A stretch of DNA of 64,000 nt from VXRJ01 sp964636705 (GTDB lineage Bacteria; Acidobacteriota; Vicinamibacteria; Vicinamibacterales; UBA8438): NCBI GenBank assembly GCA_964636705.1, contig CAZWUJ010000001.1, positions 246,659-310,658 on the forward strand, in the 5' to 3' direction. Positions 1-8,953 of this stretch are shown here, piece after piece (within the stretch, counting starts at the first letter, position 1; each line of letters begins with the position of its first letter). The position numbers and the translations under genes were made by a program. A model generated the notes under the pieces. The model had not been told where the DNA came from. It worked only from the letters and a program-made list of their open reading frames with translations, and did no database searches.

Positions 1-33
1 AAGGCTGCGTGATCTGATGCGTTAGAGGAGATT

Positions 34-55
34 CTCATAAAGTATATTTTATGAG
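34..55. repeat. AT-rich perfect hairpin at left edge
   Basis: Eight-base arms CTCATAAA and TTTATGAG flank a six-base spacer. The hairpin lies in an unusually AT-rich stretch (about 1-115) next to the 3' end of the minus-strand gene that stops at 104. The decamer AAAGTATATT occurs at 39-48 and again at 90-99. It could be a transcription terminator for the flanking gene or the end of a small mobile element; nothing else in the stretch looks coding. Confidence 0.45.
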
Positions 56-103
56 CTTATATTCAGAAGAATGGGCTATAACATATCAGAAAGTATATTC
101 TTG

Positions 104-2089
104 TTACTGTCCGGACGTCCGTGCGTGCAGGTCGAGCAGCACTCCCGCGTGGCCGGATGGCGGGCGCACGCTTGCCGGCGGATCCGCAGCCGCGCTGGCC
201 CGAACGGTGACTCTCTGCAACTCTTCTCCCGTCGTAGCGTCGAGAAACCGTCCGGACATCGGCACGGGAAATCGCAGCATCAACTGCGAGTGGCGGCGTG
301 TCGATTCGAGGTACGCGATGAAGCGCTCCGGCGACTGAAATCCGAAGGCCTGGCGGAGTCCATGCGCCGCCCGCAGCGTGCTTCCCTCCGCGGGACCACC
401 CACGAAACGGAGTTGCGAGAGGTTCGGCAGGGGCGCCAGCGCCTCGATGGCCCGGGGCGTTGCGGGCTGGATCCGATACAGTCGAGTCGACCCCTCCACG
501 GCTTCGAGCAACAGATCCCGTCGTCCCTCCAGGTCGACCAGATTCCGCCGCATGTGGCTGCCGTATTGGTCCAGATCTATGACGACATAGCCGACGCCGA
601 TTTCCTGGAGCCACTTCACGGTCAGTGCAGACGGGAAGCCGCTGGCCAGGTGGGCGTTGTCGTCGAAGTCCGGCGGCGCGAAGCCGCCGAAACCGTTCAC
701 GAGTGGTCGCCAATGGACGGTTGACGCCAACAGATACCGGGCGTTTCTGTGAAAACCGTAGCGCCGCTGGTAAATCGGCAACTCGAGGACGGCGCCGGGC
801 CACGACGACGTTGCCAGGTACCGATGAATGCGCCCGGACGTGTCCCTCCACGGGTCGGAACCCCAACCGTGGAAGCTCTCCCCGGTAGCCAACAGGAGCA
901 CGGCGACGGCAACCAGCGACCGCCGCGGCGGAGACACCGGCCACCTGAGCCCGCTGAGGCCGATGCCCGCCAGCGCCGCGAGCGCGAATAGCGGGAGAAT
1001 GCCGAAACGGCTGACCGCCCTCAGGCCTCGCAACGGCGGGACCAACTCGTACGCCCAGGTGTAGACCGGGGTGAACGAGCCTAACGACAGGAGCAAGCCC
1101 ACGGCGGCGGTCGCCAGGAGCATGCGGCGAGCCCCCCGCGGGGCTGGGCTACGCCGCTGACAGACGGCAACGGTTGCCAACACAAGCATCACGACTCCCG
1201 GAAACAACGTACGCGGCGACGAGTCGGCATAGTCGGCGCTCCAGCCTTGGTGCACGACGGCGCCGGACGCCAGATAGCTTCCCAGCGCCGTCGCGAGGTC
1301 GGCCGCCTCGGCAACCAGAGGTCGTTCGTGGCCTGCCTGAAGATACGGCCACAGCACCACCAGCAGAATCGCGACGGTCCCTGCCGCTGCCACGCCCAAT
1401 TTCAGCAACAGGCGAGGGCCCTCGCGTTCCCGGAACGCGTTCGCCCGCACGAGCGCGGCCGCACCTAGCGCGAAGCAGACGAAGACCACGAGGTAGCCGG
1501 AGGTCAGCGCGGCGCCGATCACGCAGAGCCCCAGCCAGGCCGCATCCCGCGCGCGGCGGCGGTCCACCAACCGCTGGAACGCAAGAATCGCCAGCGGCAG
1601 CCAGTAGATGTGCAGCGCCTGAACGTGCGCCGTCCGCATCAACAGCTCAGTGCTGAATGCGAGCAGCGCACCCGACAGCAGGCCGGCGCGAAAGTCGCCG
1701 GTCCACTGCCTGACGAGGACGTACATGCCCAGGGCCGTCAACGTGTAGCCAAGCAGCACGAGCACCATATGGGCCAGGAGCGGGGAGCCGCCCAGCCAGA
1801 GAATCGGCGCCGCCATCAGACCGGGGATGATCAGTGGTTCGGTATAGACCAACGTTCCCTGATGCGGAAAGAACATGTTGGCATCGAACAACTGCAGTGG
1901 ATTGCGGGGAATCTGATGCGCAATCCATGCCACGGCCCACGCGTTGAGCCACACGTCGTCGTGAGTCGGCGATACCGTACCCGTCGCGAGGGGCCACGTA
2001 TGAAAGACCGCCAGGAGCAGGAAGCATCCCCCGGCGCACCAGGACTGGGTCGCCGGTCCCCAGCGCAAGTGACTCAACGCGGACCGCAT
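104..2089 (-). CDS. multi-pass membrane protein, GT-C glycosyltransferase-like
   Basis: The 661-residue product has many hydrophobic segments over roughly its first 400 residues, then a soluble C-terminal part of about 250 residues. The N-terminal segment is followed by a loop with an SPTHDD motif. That is where GT-C family glycosyltransferases (lipid-linked sugar donors, catalytic site on the periplasmic side) carry their acidic pair. The architecture resembles uncharacterised membrane proteins annotated as dolichyl-phosphate-mannose-type glycosyltransferases or YfhO-like proteins. The substrate cannot be read from the sequence. Transcription is away from the AhpD-like gene and a hairpin repeat (2140-2166) lies just upstream of the start. 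The membrane topology is clear; the enzyme class is an inference. Confidence 0.6.
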   Translation of the reverse strand: MRSALSHLRWGPATQSWCAGGCFLLLAVFHTWPLATGTVSPTHDDVWLNAWAVAWIAHQIPRNPLQLFDANMFFPHQGTLVYTEPLIIPGLMAAPILWLGGSPLLAHMVLVLLGYTLTALGMYVLVRQWTGDFRAGLLSGALLAFSTELLMRTAHVQALHIYWLPLAILAFQRLVDRRRARDAAWLGLCVIGAALTSGYLVVFVCFALGAAALVRANAFREREGPRLLLKLGVAAAGTVAILLVVLWPYLQAGHERPLVAEAADLATALGSYLASGAVVHQGWSADYADSSPRTLFPGVVMLVLATVAVCQRRSPAPRGARRMLLATAAVGLLLSLGSFTPVYTWAYELVPPLRGLRAVSRFGILPLFALAALAGIGLSGLRWPVSPPRRSLVAVAVLLLATGESFHGWGSDPWRDTSGRIHRYLATSSWPGAVLELPIYQRRYGFHRNARYLLASTVHWRPLVNGFGGFAPPDFDDNAHLASGFPSALTVKWLQEIGVGYVVIDLDQYGSHMRRNLVDLEGRRDLLLEAVEGSTRLYRIQPATPRAIEALAPLPNLSQLRFVGGPAEGSTLRAAHGLRQAFGFQSPERFIAYLESTRRHSQLMLRFPVPMSGRFLDATTGEELQRVTVRASAAADPPASVRPPSGHAGVLLDLHARTSGQ

Positions 2090-2139
2090 CGCGCGGATGA
2101 TCGCACACCACGCGCTCTCAGAAGTCGACCTCCCTCGAG

Positions 2140-2166
2140 AGCCTGCACCGTTCCACGGCGCAGGCT
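2140..2166. repeat. dispersed hairpin repeat, family 2, copy 1
   Basis: Arms AGCCTGCACCGT and ACGGCGCAGGCT surround a three-base loop, with one mismatch in the stem. The same core (GCGCCGT, loop, ACGGCGC) recurs at 45629-45665 and 58081-58109, always between genes. No T-tract follows on either strand, so a simple intrinsic terminator is unlikely. Confidence 0.6.
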
Positions 2167-2167
2167 G

Positions 2168-2743
2168 CTAACGCGATCCGTCCGGGTACGAGGGCATCTC
2201 CGGCTCGAGCTCGACGTGGACCGCGTCGGCGACGCGGTTGATGTAGTTGAAGAAGGAAATGACCTGGATGGCGTGGTGGATCGCGCGGTCGCCGAGACCG
2301 GCCGCACGCAGCGGCTCCAGGTCCGCCTCGGCCATCGCCGCAGGATCCCGCGTGAGCTTCTCGGCGTAGGCGCATAGCGCCGAATCGACCGGCTCGAGTC
2401 GGGCGCCGCGCCAGTCCTTGAGCACTGCGGCCGCCAGCCCGGTGTCGCCACCCTCCCGTGCGATCTCGGCCCGGAGATCGTCCGCGTGCTGCACCATTCA
2501 ATAGTGGCAGTCGTTGGCCCGGCTCACCACCGTGGCCAGCATCTCCCGCTGCACGAGAGACAGGTCGCCGGGCTCCTTCATGATCGCGAGGTAGAGCCCG
2601 ATGGACGCGTCCAGCACCGCTGGCTGCGGGCTCATCGCCCGCACGATGCCGAACACGCGACCGGCCCGCTCCACCCCGGCGCGGTAGCTCCTGGCGAGAC
2701 GGCCGGAGGCCGCCTCGGGACTGACGGTGCGAATCCAGGGCAT
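2168..2743 (-). CDS. AhpD-like peroxidase-related selenoprotein candidate (UGA = Sec)
   Basis: Two same-frame open stretches are separated only by a TGA at 2498-2500. Read through, they give a 191-residue protein from the ATG at 2743. It matches the peroxidase-related/carboxymuconolactone decarboxylase (AhpD) superfamily: MPWI start, a VVSRANDCHY motif around residues 72-81, then the UGA, then MVQH. In relatives the UGA position is the second Cys of the redox CXXC, so the motif here is CHYU (C79, U82). AhpD-fold proteins use this pair to reduce peroxides. The frame continues 109 residues with family-like sequence to a TAA/TAG-type end. A SECIS-like hairpin follows the UGA. An upstream GTG at 2782 is an alternative start. 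The other reading is a nonsense-mutated pseudogene, less likely because the lesion falls exactly on the redox Cys. Confidence 0.8.
2461..2480 (-). promoter_or_regulatory. bacterial SECIS-like hairpin
   Basis: In the mRNA sense a perfect 7-bp stem, CGATCTC with GAGATCG, encloses the loop CGGGCC. The stem begins 17 bases after the in-frame UGA and the loop begins 24 bases after it. Known bacterial SECIS elements lie within the coding region directly downstream of the UGA, with a short stem, a small apical loop starting about 16-37 bases away and a G among the first two loop bases. All of these hold here (G is loop base 2). The fit is structural; SelB binding is inferred. Confidence 0.7.
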
Positions 2744-2798
2744 GGCCAGATGTTGGCGTAGTGGAACCGCGGACGCGCCCACTTCGTGAGAGGTCTGA

Positions 2799-3668
2799 TC
2801 AGTCCCCCGCGAGCTCTGCGTAGACGGCGGTCAGGAATCGCTCCGGGTCGCCCCACTTGGCTTCGTACTCGGACGTCGGACCGGCCGAGACGACGTCCTC
2901 GTAACTCGCGCCATTGGCGACGAGGGCGGAGACCTTCGCCTTGACGTCGATGACCATGTCGCGGAACTCGATGACGTCCGCGCGGCCGGAAACGACGCCG
3001 TGGCCCGGCACGATCCGGGTATCCGGACCCGCGAGGCCGGCCGCGATTCCGAGGGCCTCGATGGTGCCGTCGAGGGTTCCGCCGTTGTTGCGGTCGATGA
3101 CCGGAAACGCCACCGTCCGGAACACGTCGCCAAGGTGCAGCACGTCCGAGCCCTGGAAGTGGATGAAGCTGTCACCGTCCGTATGCGCCGGCGGCACCGG
3201 AATCAGGTGAACGTCTTCGCCGTTCAGGTGGATCTTCACCGGGTCGTTGTAGGTCACGACCGGCAGCGCCACTTCAGGCAACGTCTCTGCCAGGCGCAGG
3301 CGGACGCGCTCCTGGGCGACGATGTCGATCCCCATGCGCCCCAGGTTCTCGTTGCCCCCGGTGTGGTCGCCGTGAACGTGGGTATTGATCAGGAAGCGGA
3401 TGTTGCCGTTCGAGATGCCACCGATCGCCTCGACGATGCGGTCCGTGAGGGGTGCGAACTGATCGTCGATCATGACGACGCCGTCGTCGCCGATCGAGAG
3501 GCCGATGTTGCCGCCGCGTCCGGCCAGGTAGTGTACGGTGCCCGCGACGTGGTGGGTCGAGATCTCCACTGCATCCCAGTCGACGTTCTGCTGGGCGCGG
3601 GGGGTGCAGACGACGACGAACGCGGCGACCAGAGCGACGGCGATAGCGACGGCCAATCTGTGTGGCAT
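2799..3668 (-). CDS. exported MBL-fold metallo-hydrolase
   Basis: The 289-residue product starts at an ATG preceded by AGGAGGT at good spacing. This start was preferred over a much longer upstream frame that runs into the next gene's promoter. A Sec signal occupies about residues 1-26. The metallo-beta-lactamase zinc motif THVHGDH is at 96-102, followed by the later family landmarks: HLGD (third metal ligand region) and PGHG. The architecture matches 'SoxH/quinoprotein relay-like' periplasmic hydrolases often annotated only as MBL fold. Substrate unknown. It is divergently transcribed from the PDLQGVW gene at 3790, so the two share a roughly 120-base promoter region. Confidence 0.85.
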   Translation of the reverse strand: MPHRLAVAIAVALVAAFVVVCTPRAQQNVDWDAVEISTHHVAGTVHYLAGRGGNIGLSIGDDGVVMIDDQFAPLTDRIVEAIGGISNGNIRFLINTHVHGDHTGGNENLGRMGIDIVAQERVRLRLAETLPEVALPVVTYNDPVKIHLNGEDVHLIPVPPAHTDGDSFIHFQGSDVLHLGDVFRTVAFPVIDRNNGGTLDGTIEALGIAAGLAGPDTRIVPGHGVVSGRADVIEFRDMVIDVKAKVSALVANGASYEDVVSAGPTSEYEAKWGDPERFLTAVYAELAGD

Positions 3669-3789
3669 GGACGTACCTCCTGTGGAAGCAAGTCTAGACG
3701 GTGAAAGTACCGGGAAACGACCTTCGACGAGGAGGAGTCTACAATGCAGGGCCACGCGGAAGATCCTTCCGAGACCTGAGGGGCTGAAG

Positions 3790-5007
3790 ATGCAACCAGA
3801 CCGGCTAAGCGTCCGGCGGACGGTCGGCGCGCTCGCGCTGTGCGGGCTGTCCGTGGGATGCGCGACTCCTGCCGGCGAGTCGGAGCAGGCATACAACGAA
3901 GTGGAGTGGCCGGTTCCGGCAACGACGGCAGCCGACTCGCCGACGGTCTGGAACTTCGGGCAGGTGGTGGCGGTGGCGTTGATCGCGATCGCAATGGTGC
4001 TCGTGGGGCCGGGAGCGGCGGCGCTGGTCCAGGCGCAGTCGTCGCAGACGGATGCGAGGACCCTGCCACGAACGCCGGACGGCCAGCCCGATCTGCAGGG
4101 CGTGTGGGCCAACAACACCGCCACGCCACTCGAGCGTCCCGAGGTGCTGGGGGACAAGGCGGTGCTCACGGACGAGGAGCTGGCTCGCCTGCAGGCGCGT
4201 TACGCGGAGCTCTTCGCGAGCGGCGAGAGCGACGCGGCGTTCGCGGACAGCGTATTCATTGCCGCCCTCAGCGATCAGGAGTCGTTCTCGTCGCGCGACG
4301 CGGCCACCGGCAACTACAACCAGTTCTGGCTCGTGGACCGGGAGTTCGACAACCGGACCTCGCTGGTGACCGACCCTCCGAACGGACGCCTGCCGGCGAT
4401 CACGCCGGAGGCGCAGCGCGAGATGGACGCCCGTGCGGCTCATCTGGCCGACAATCCCGCCTCCTCCTGGACCGACCGGCGGCTCCAGGAACGTTGCGTC
4501 ACCTTCGGCATGCCGAATCTGTTCGCCGGCTACAACACCTACTACCAGATCATCCAGACGCCGGAACATGTCGTCTTCCTGCACGAGATGATCCACGACG
4601 CCCGCGTCATCCCCCTGGATGGATCCCCCCACGTCCACGATGCGATCCGGCAGTGGCACGGTGACGCGCGCGGGCACTGGGAGGGCGACACGCTCGTGGT
4701 CGAGACCACGAACTTCTCCCCCAAGAGCGAGTCTCCGGCCGCGCTGTACCAGAGGACACGCGGCTCCGCGGAACAGTTGCGGCTGATCGAGCGCTTCACC
4801 CGCGTCGGCCCCGACACGCTGCAGCACGAGTTCACGGTCGAGGATCCAGGCACCTACGAGGCCGCCTGGACCGCCATGATCCCGCTGTCGCGAAAGGACG
4901 AGGCGCTCTTCGAGTACGCCTGCCACGAAGGGAACATCGGCATGGAGGGCATCCTCGCCGGCCATCGGGCCGAGGAGCGGGAAGCCGGGGCGGCCGGAAC
5001 GCGATGA
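3790..5007 (+). CDS. PDLQGVW-family secreted protein, paralog 1
   Basis: 405 residues from the ATG at 3790. It carries the family's landmarks: an N-terminal RTPDGQPDLQGVW, a middle TSLVTDPPNGRLP, then QTPEHVVFLHEMIHD, GHWEGDTLVVETTNF, RFTRVG and a C-terminal YACHEGN. I know no experimentally defined function for this family. The conserved Cys-His near the C-terminus and conserved Asp/His/Trp residues could bind metal, but that is speculation. The N-terminus is odd: a lipoprotein-like signal with LSVGC near residue 24 is followed by a second hydrophobic segment at about 60-80 before the family domain. A GTG near 3964 could therefore be the true start. The stop overlaps the next gene (ATGA), implying co-translation with DUF5916. 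Confidence 0.75.
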   Translation: MQPDRLSVRRTVGALALCGLSVGCATPAGESEQAYNEVEWPVPATTAADSPTVWNFGQVVAVALIAIAMVLVGPGAAALVQAQSSQTDARTLPRTPDGQPDLQGVWANNTATPLERPEVLGDKAVLTDEELARLQARYAELFASGESDAAFADSVFIAALSDQESFSSRDAATGNYNQFWLVDREFDNRTSLVTDPPNGRLPAITPEAQREMDARAAHLADNPASSWTDRRLQERCVTFGMPNLFAGYNTYYQIIQTPEHVVFLHEMIHDARVIPLDGSPHVHDAIRQWHGDARGHWEGDTLVVETTNFSPKSESPAALYQRTRGSAEQLRLIERFTRVGPDTLQHEFTVEDPGTYEAAWTAMIPLSRKDEALFEYACHEGNIGMEGILAGHRAEEREAGAAGTR

Positions 5008-7451
5008 CCACTAGCTACGGCGTCCCGGGGCGGCTCCGAGCCCTCGGAATCGCTTGCATCGCGGCGCTTCTCGCCCCGGCCGCTGCGGCGTGGGCGCAGT
5101 CGGCCGGACTTGAACCGGGCACGCCCGATCTGCGCGAGGCGGCGATGGCCGGGTCCACGGCCGGGAGTGGATCTGCCCCAGCCCTGGCCCCCGACCGCCC
5201 GGCGCCGCCGATGCCGCCCGCCGTCATGGCGCGCGACGCGGAGGGACGGGCCACGGTGCGCGCCGTCAAGCTGGCTACCGGCCTCCGCCTGGACGGCGTC
5301 CTCGACGAACCGGCATACGAAACCGTTGCCCCTCTCGACGGTTTCATTCAGCAGGAGCCGAACGAGGGCGCGCCGGCCAGCGAGAGAACGGAAGCCTGGG
5401 TTCTCTTCGACGCAAGCAACATCTACGTTGCCGCCCGCCTGTGGGACTCCGCGCCACCGTCCGCGTGGGTGGCGAACGAGATGCAGCGCGACACTTCCCA
5501 GCTCCGCGACAACGACACGTTCTGGGTCGCGTTCGACACGTTCAACGACCGCCGCAACGGGGTTGCCTTCTACACCAATCCGCTCGGCGCGCTCGGAGAC
5601 ACGGCAGTCTCCAACGAGGGCAATCCGAACGGCGACTGGAACCCGGTATGGGACGTGCGCACCGGGCGCTTCGCGGGTGGGTGGACGGTCGAGATGGAGA
5701 TTCCGTTCAAGTCGCTTCGCTACCATCCGGGGCCGGAGCCTGTCTGGGGGATCAATTTTCGCCGCCTCGTGCGCCGGAAGAACGAACGCTCCCACCTGAC
5801 ACCGATTCCCATCTCGGCCGGACGCCGCGGCCTCTTCCGCCTGTCCGATGCGGCGATGCTGGTCGGCCTGGAGCTGCCGGCGACGGGCAACCTTGTGGAG
5901 ATAAAGCCGTACGCCATCGGCGGCCCCACGACCGACACCGGCGCCACTCCTCCGACAGCGTGGAACCGCGACGCCGGCGTGGACCTGAAGTTCGGGATCA
6001 CCCGAAACCTGACCGCCGACGTCACGTTCAACACGGACTTCGCGCAGGTCGAAGTGGACGAGCAGCAGGTGAACCTGACGCGCTTCAGCCTGTTCTTTCC
6101 CGAGAAGCGAGAGTTCTTTCTCGAGGGCCGAGGCATCTTCGATTTCGCGCGCGGCGCCGGCCCGAGCACACGGTCCAGCGCCCTGCGCCGGATCGGAGGC
6201 GGTGGCCGCGGCTCGCGCGGGAGCGGCAACGCTCCGACGCTCTTCTACTCGAGGCGGATCGGCCTCCAGGCCGGAGCCGTGGTGCCGATTGTCGCCGGCG
6301 GCCGCGTCACCGGAAAGGTGGGCGATTTCGACGTGGGCGCCCTGAACATCCGCACCGGTCAGGGCCCGGCGTTGCCGGACGGGGCGGGCGGCGCCGAGCC
6401 GACGAATTTCACGGTCGTGCGGCTAAAGCGGGACATCCTGCGCCGCAGCGCGGTCGGCGCCATGTTCACCAACCGTTCCGTATCGGTCGAAGGAGACGGG
6501 GCCGGCGCGAACCGGTTGTTCGGCGCCGACGCCACCCTGGCGTTCTACGAGAACGTCAACCTCGTGGGCTACTTCGCCAGGACGCGGACACCCGGTCTGG
6601 AGGGACAGGACGCAAGCTACCAGGCCCAGTTCCTCTACGCGGGAGACCGTTACGGCCTGACCGCGGAGCATCTCGTCGTCGAGAACAACTTCAATCCCGA
6701 GGTGGGCTTCCTGCGGCGTGACAACTTCCGGCGGTCGTACGTCACGGGACGCTTCAGTCCGCGCCCGGCATCGCTGGCGGCAGTGCGGCAGTTCCGGCTC
6801 GAAGCCAGCTACGACTACATCCTCACCGCCGACACCGGCATTCTGGAGACGAAACAGGCGCAGGTGGGCTTCGCGACGGAGTTCGAGACCAGCGACCGGA
6901 TCGGCATGACCTTTGCCGACAATTACGAGTTCCTGGTAGAACCGTTCGAGCCGGGGCCCGACGTCATCCTGCCGGTGGGGGGCTACGGGTTCCGCGACAT
7001 CGAAGCGACGTACGAGATCGGGGCGCAGCGCCGGTTGACCGGCACCATCACGGTACGGGGCGGCGAGTACTTCAACGGGAACATCCGGTCCATCGGCTTC
7101 AGCCGGGGCCGTCTGGCGGTCACTCCGGAGCTGTCGGTCGAACCAACCCTCTCCGAGAACTGGATCGAAACGCCGCATGGCTCGTTCCACACTCGCTTGA
7201 TCGTCTCCCGCGTCACCTATACGTTCTCGCCGCGCATGTTCCTCGCGGGGCTGATTCAGTACAACTCCGCCACGAACAGCGTCAGCACCAACCTCCGGCT
7301 GCGGTGGGAATACACTCCCGGCAGCGAGCTGTTCGTCGTCTACACGGAGGACCGCGACACCGACCCCCTGCGGCCGGACCGTTTCGACAGCTTCTCCCTG
7401 CTTCGCAACCGCGGTCTCGTGATCAAGTTCAACCGGCTGTTCCGCTTGTAG
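5004..7451 (+). CDS. DUF5916 domain protein with CBM9-like N-terminus
   Basis: 815 residues, starting inside the stop of the previous gene (ATGA overlap). A Sec signal ends near residue 32 (AWAQ). A carbohydrate-binding-family-9-like beta domain at about 85-250 contains LDGVLDEPAYE and a WVLFDASNIYVAARLWD-type strand. The remainder is the DUF5916 region, rich in alternating strands typical of an outer-membrane barrel, including TADVTFNTDFAQVEVDEQQV and FFPEKREFFLEG. The protein ends in Leu-Phe-Arg-Leu after FNR. Proteins of this type are thought to sit in the outer membrane and handle glycan or peptide ligands; the ligand is unknown. Coupling to a PDLQGVW protein suggests the two act in the same envelope process. 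Confidence 0.85.
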   Translation: MTTSYGVPGRLRALGIACIAALLAPAAAAWAQSAGLEPGTPDLREAAMAGSTAGSGSAPALAPDRPAPPMPPAVMARDAEGRATVRAVKLATGLRLDGVLDEPAYETVAPLDGFIQQEPNEGAPASERTEAWVLFDASNIYVAARLWDSAPPSAWVANEMQRDTSQLRDNDTFWVAFDTFNDRRNGVAFYTNPLGALGDTAVSNEGNPNGDWNPVWDVRTGRFAGGWTVEMEIPFKSLRYHPGPEPVWGINFRRLVRRKNERSHLTPIPISAGRRGLFRLSDAAMLVGLELPATGNLVEIKPYAIGGPTTDTGATPPTAWNRDAGVDLKFGITRNLTADVTFNTDFAQVEVDEQQVNLTRFSLFFPEKREFFLEGRGIFDFARGAGPSTRSSALRRIGGGGRGSRGSGNAPTLFYSRRIGLQAGAVVPIVAGGRVTGKVGDFDVGALNIRTGQGPALPDGAGGAEPTNFTVVRLKRDILRRSAVGAMFTNRSVSVEGDGAGANRLFGADATLAFYENVNLVGYFARTRTPGLEGQDASYQAQFLYAGDRYGLTAEHLVVENNFNPEVGFLRRDNFRRSYVTGRFSPRPASLAAVRQFRLEASYDYILTADTGILETKQAQVGFATEFETSDRIGMTFADNYEFLVEPFEPGPDVILPVGGYGFRDIEATYEIGAQRRLTGTITVRGGEYFNGNIRSIGFSRGRLAVTPELSVEPTLSENWIETPHGSFHTRLIVSRVTYTFSPRMFLAGLIQYNSATNSVSTNLRLRWEYTPGSELFVVYTEDRDTDPLRPDRFDSFSLLRNRGLVIKFNRLFRL

Positions 7452-7487
7452 CGGCGGCCTCCGCGGACCCCGTACAATCGGCGTCCC

Positions 7488-8834
7488 ATGATCACCGACA
7501 GCGCCCTGATTGCGATTGCCGGCCTCGTGGCGGTTGTCGCCCTGCTCTTCCTCCTCATCGCGCGGTTCCGGTGGCACGTCTTCATCGCCCTGCTGCTGCC
7601 GATCGTGCTGCTCGCGCTGATCCCGGGACTCGACCGGGAAGCGTTCATCGACGCGTTCGAGCAGGGCTTCGGGCGGACGATTCAGAGCATCGCGGTCGTC
7701 ATCGTGCTTGGCTCCGTCCTCGCCGAGGCGCTGAAGCACACCGGCGGGATCGAGCGGATCACCATCTCGATGATCCGGTGGGTGGGCGAGGCTCGGATGC
7801 CCCTGGCGCTTACGCTGAGCGGCTTCGTGATTGGGCTGGCGATCTTCTCCGATGTCGGCTACGTCATCCTCAACCCGCTGGTCCATTCCGCCGCGATCAA
7901 CAGCGGATTGAGCATGAGCGTGATGGCGACCGGCCTGGTGGGAGCGATGCAGCTCACGCATGCAATGGTCCCACCCACGCCGGGGCCGCTCGCCGCCGTA
8001 GCCCTGGTCGGCGCGGATATCGGCCAGGTGATCCTGTTCGGCGGGATAGCGACCCTCGTCGCGTCGCTCGCGGGCTGGGCGTATGCGTCGATGGTCGGGC
8101 CGCGCATCGAATCGCCCCCGTCGCGCGAGTTCGTCGGGCAGTCGTTCGTCGAGCAGGGTCGCGAAGCCGAGCTGCCGACCACGTGGAGGGCCTACGCCCC
8201 GATCCTCATTCCGTTAGCTCTCATCGCGGGGCAGAGCGTGGCCGCGTTCGCTCTGCCGGCTGGCCACCTCGTCAACCGCACGATGCTCTATCTCGGCTGG
8301 CCGGTCGTCGCCCTCGGCATCGGCGTGCTGCTCGCCTACCGCAACACGCGCGCCAATCAGCGGGCCGCTCGGACGAGCGAGTGGATCGAGAACGCGCTTC
8401 GCACGTCCGCCATGATCATCATGGTGACCGGCCTCGGCGGCTCGCTCAGCCAGATTCTGCGCGAGACACCGGCCGTCGACGCCATCGCCGGGGCCGTCGC
8501 CGCGACCGGCGTACCGTCCATCTTCCTGCCGTTCGTCCTCGGCATCGCCGGAAACATGGTGACCGGCTCGACCACCGTCGGCGTCATCACCGCGGCCAGC
8601 GTCGCTGCGCCGATGATGGGCACCCTCGGCCTCAGTCCGGAGGCTACGATGCTGTCCGGCGCCGCCGGCTCCATCATCATCAAGTACGTCAACTCCAGCT
8701 ACTTCTGGGTCTGCACGTCGCTGTCGAAGATGTCGCTCAAGGCGGGCCTGCTCTCCTACGGCGGGGTTACGCTGGTGAACGGCGTGGTCGCGATGGCGGT
8801 CGTCTATGTGCTTTGGGCGGCGGGGTTGATCTGA
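7488..8834 (+). CDS. GntP-family permease (gluconate:H+ symporter family)
   Basis: 448 residues, strongly hydrophobic with about 12 membrane segments. Family signatures include GSVLAEALKHTGG near residue 77, FSDVGYVILNPLV near 125 and THAMVPPTPGPLA near 160, which together mark the GntP gluconate/hydroxy-acid permeases. The protein would import gluconate or a related small hydroxy acid with protons. No gluconate kinase is adjacent, so the exact substrate stays open. The gene starts 36 bases after the DUF5916 gene on the same strand and may be expressed with it. Confidence 0.88.
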   Translation: MITDSALIAIAGLVAVVALLFLLIARFRWHVFIALLLPIVLLALIPGLDREAFIDAFEQGFGRTIQSIAVVIVLGSVLAEALKHTGGIERITISMIRWVGEARMPLALTLSGFVIGLAIFSDVGYVILNPLVHSAAINSGLSMSVMATGLVGAMQLTHAMVPPTPGPLAAVALVGADIGQVILFGGIATLVASLAGWAYASMVGPRIESPPSREFVGQSFVEQGREAELPTTWRAYAPILIPLALIAGQSVAAFALPAGHLVNRTMLYLGWPVVALGIGVLLAYRNTRANQRAARTSEWIENALRTSAMIIMVTGLGGSLSQILRETPAVDAIAGAVAATGVPSIFLPFVLGIAGNMVTGSTTVGVITAASVAAPMMGTLGLSPEATMLSGAAGSIIIKYVNSSYFWVCTSLSKMSLKAGLLSYGGVTLVNGVVAMAVVYVLWAAGLI

Positions 8835-8953
8835 CAGCCAGGAGCTTGCGCCGTAGTTTCGCGCCCAGCGAACTTCCCAACGCGCCGGACACGCCGCCCT
8901 GGCAGGTTTCACCAGGGGCTGCTCGTACAGCCCGCTTTCGTCTTGGGAATGGT

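Noticed and set aside
2168..2782. Two separate genes or a pseudogene at the AhpD-like locus
   Set aside because: The two parts are in the same frame, the stop is UGA, it replaces the redox Cys exactly and a SECIS-like hairpin follows. The read-through model explains more.
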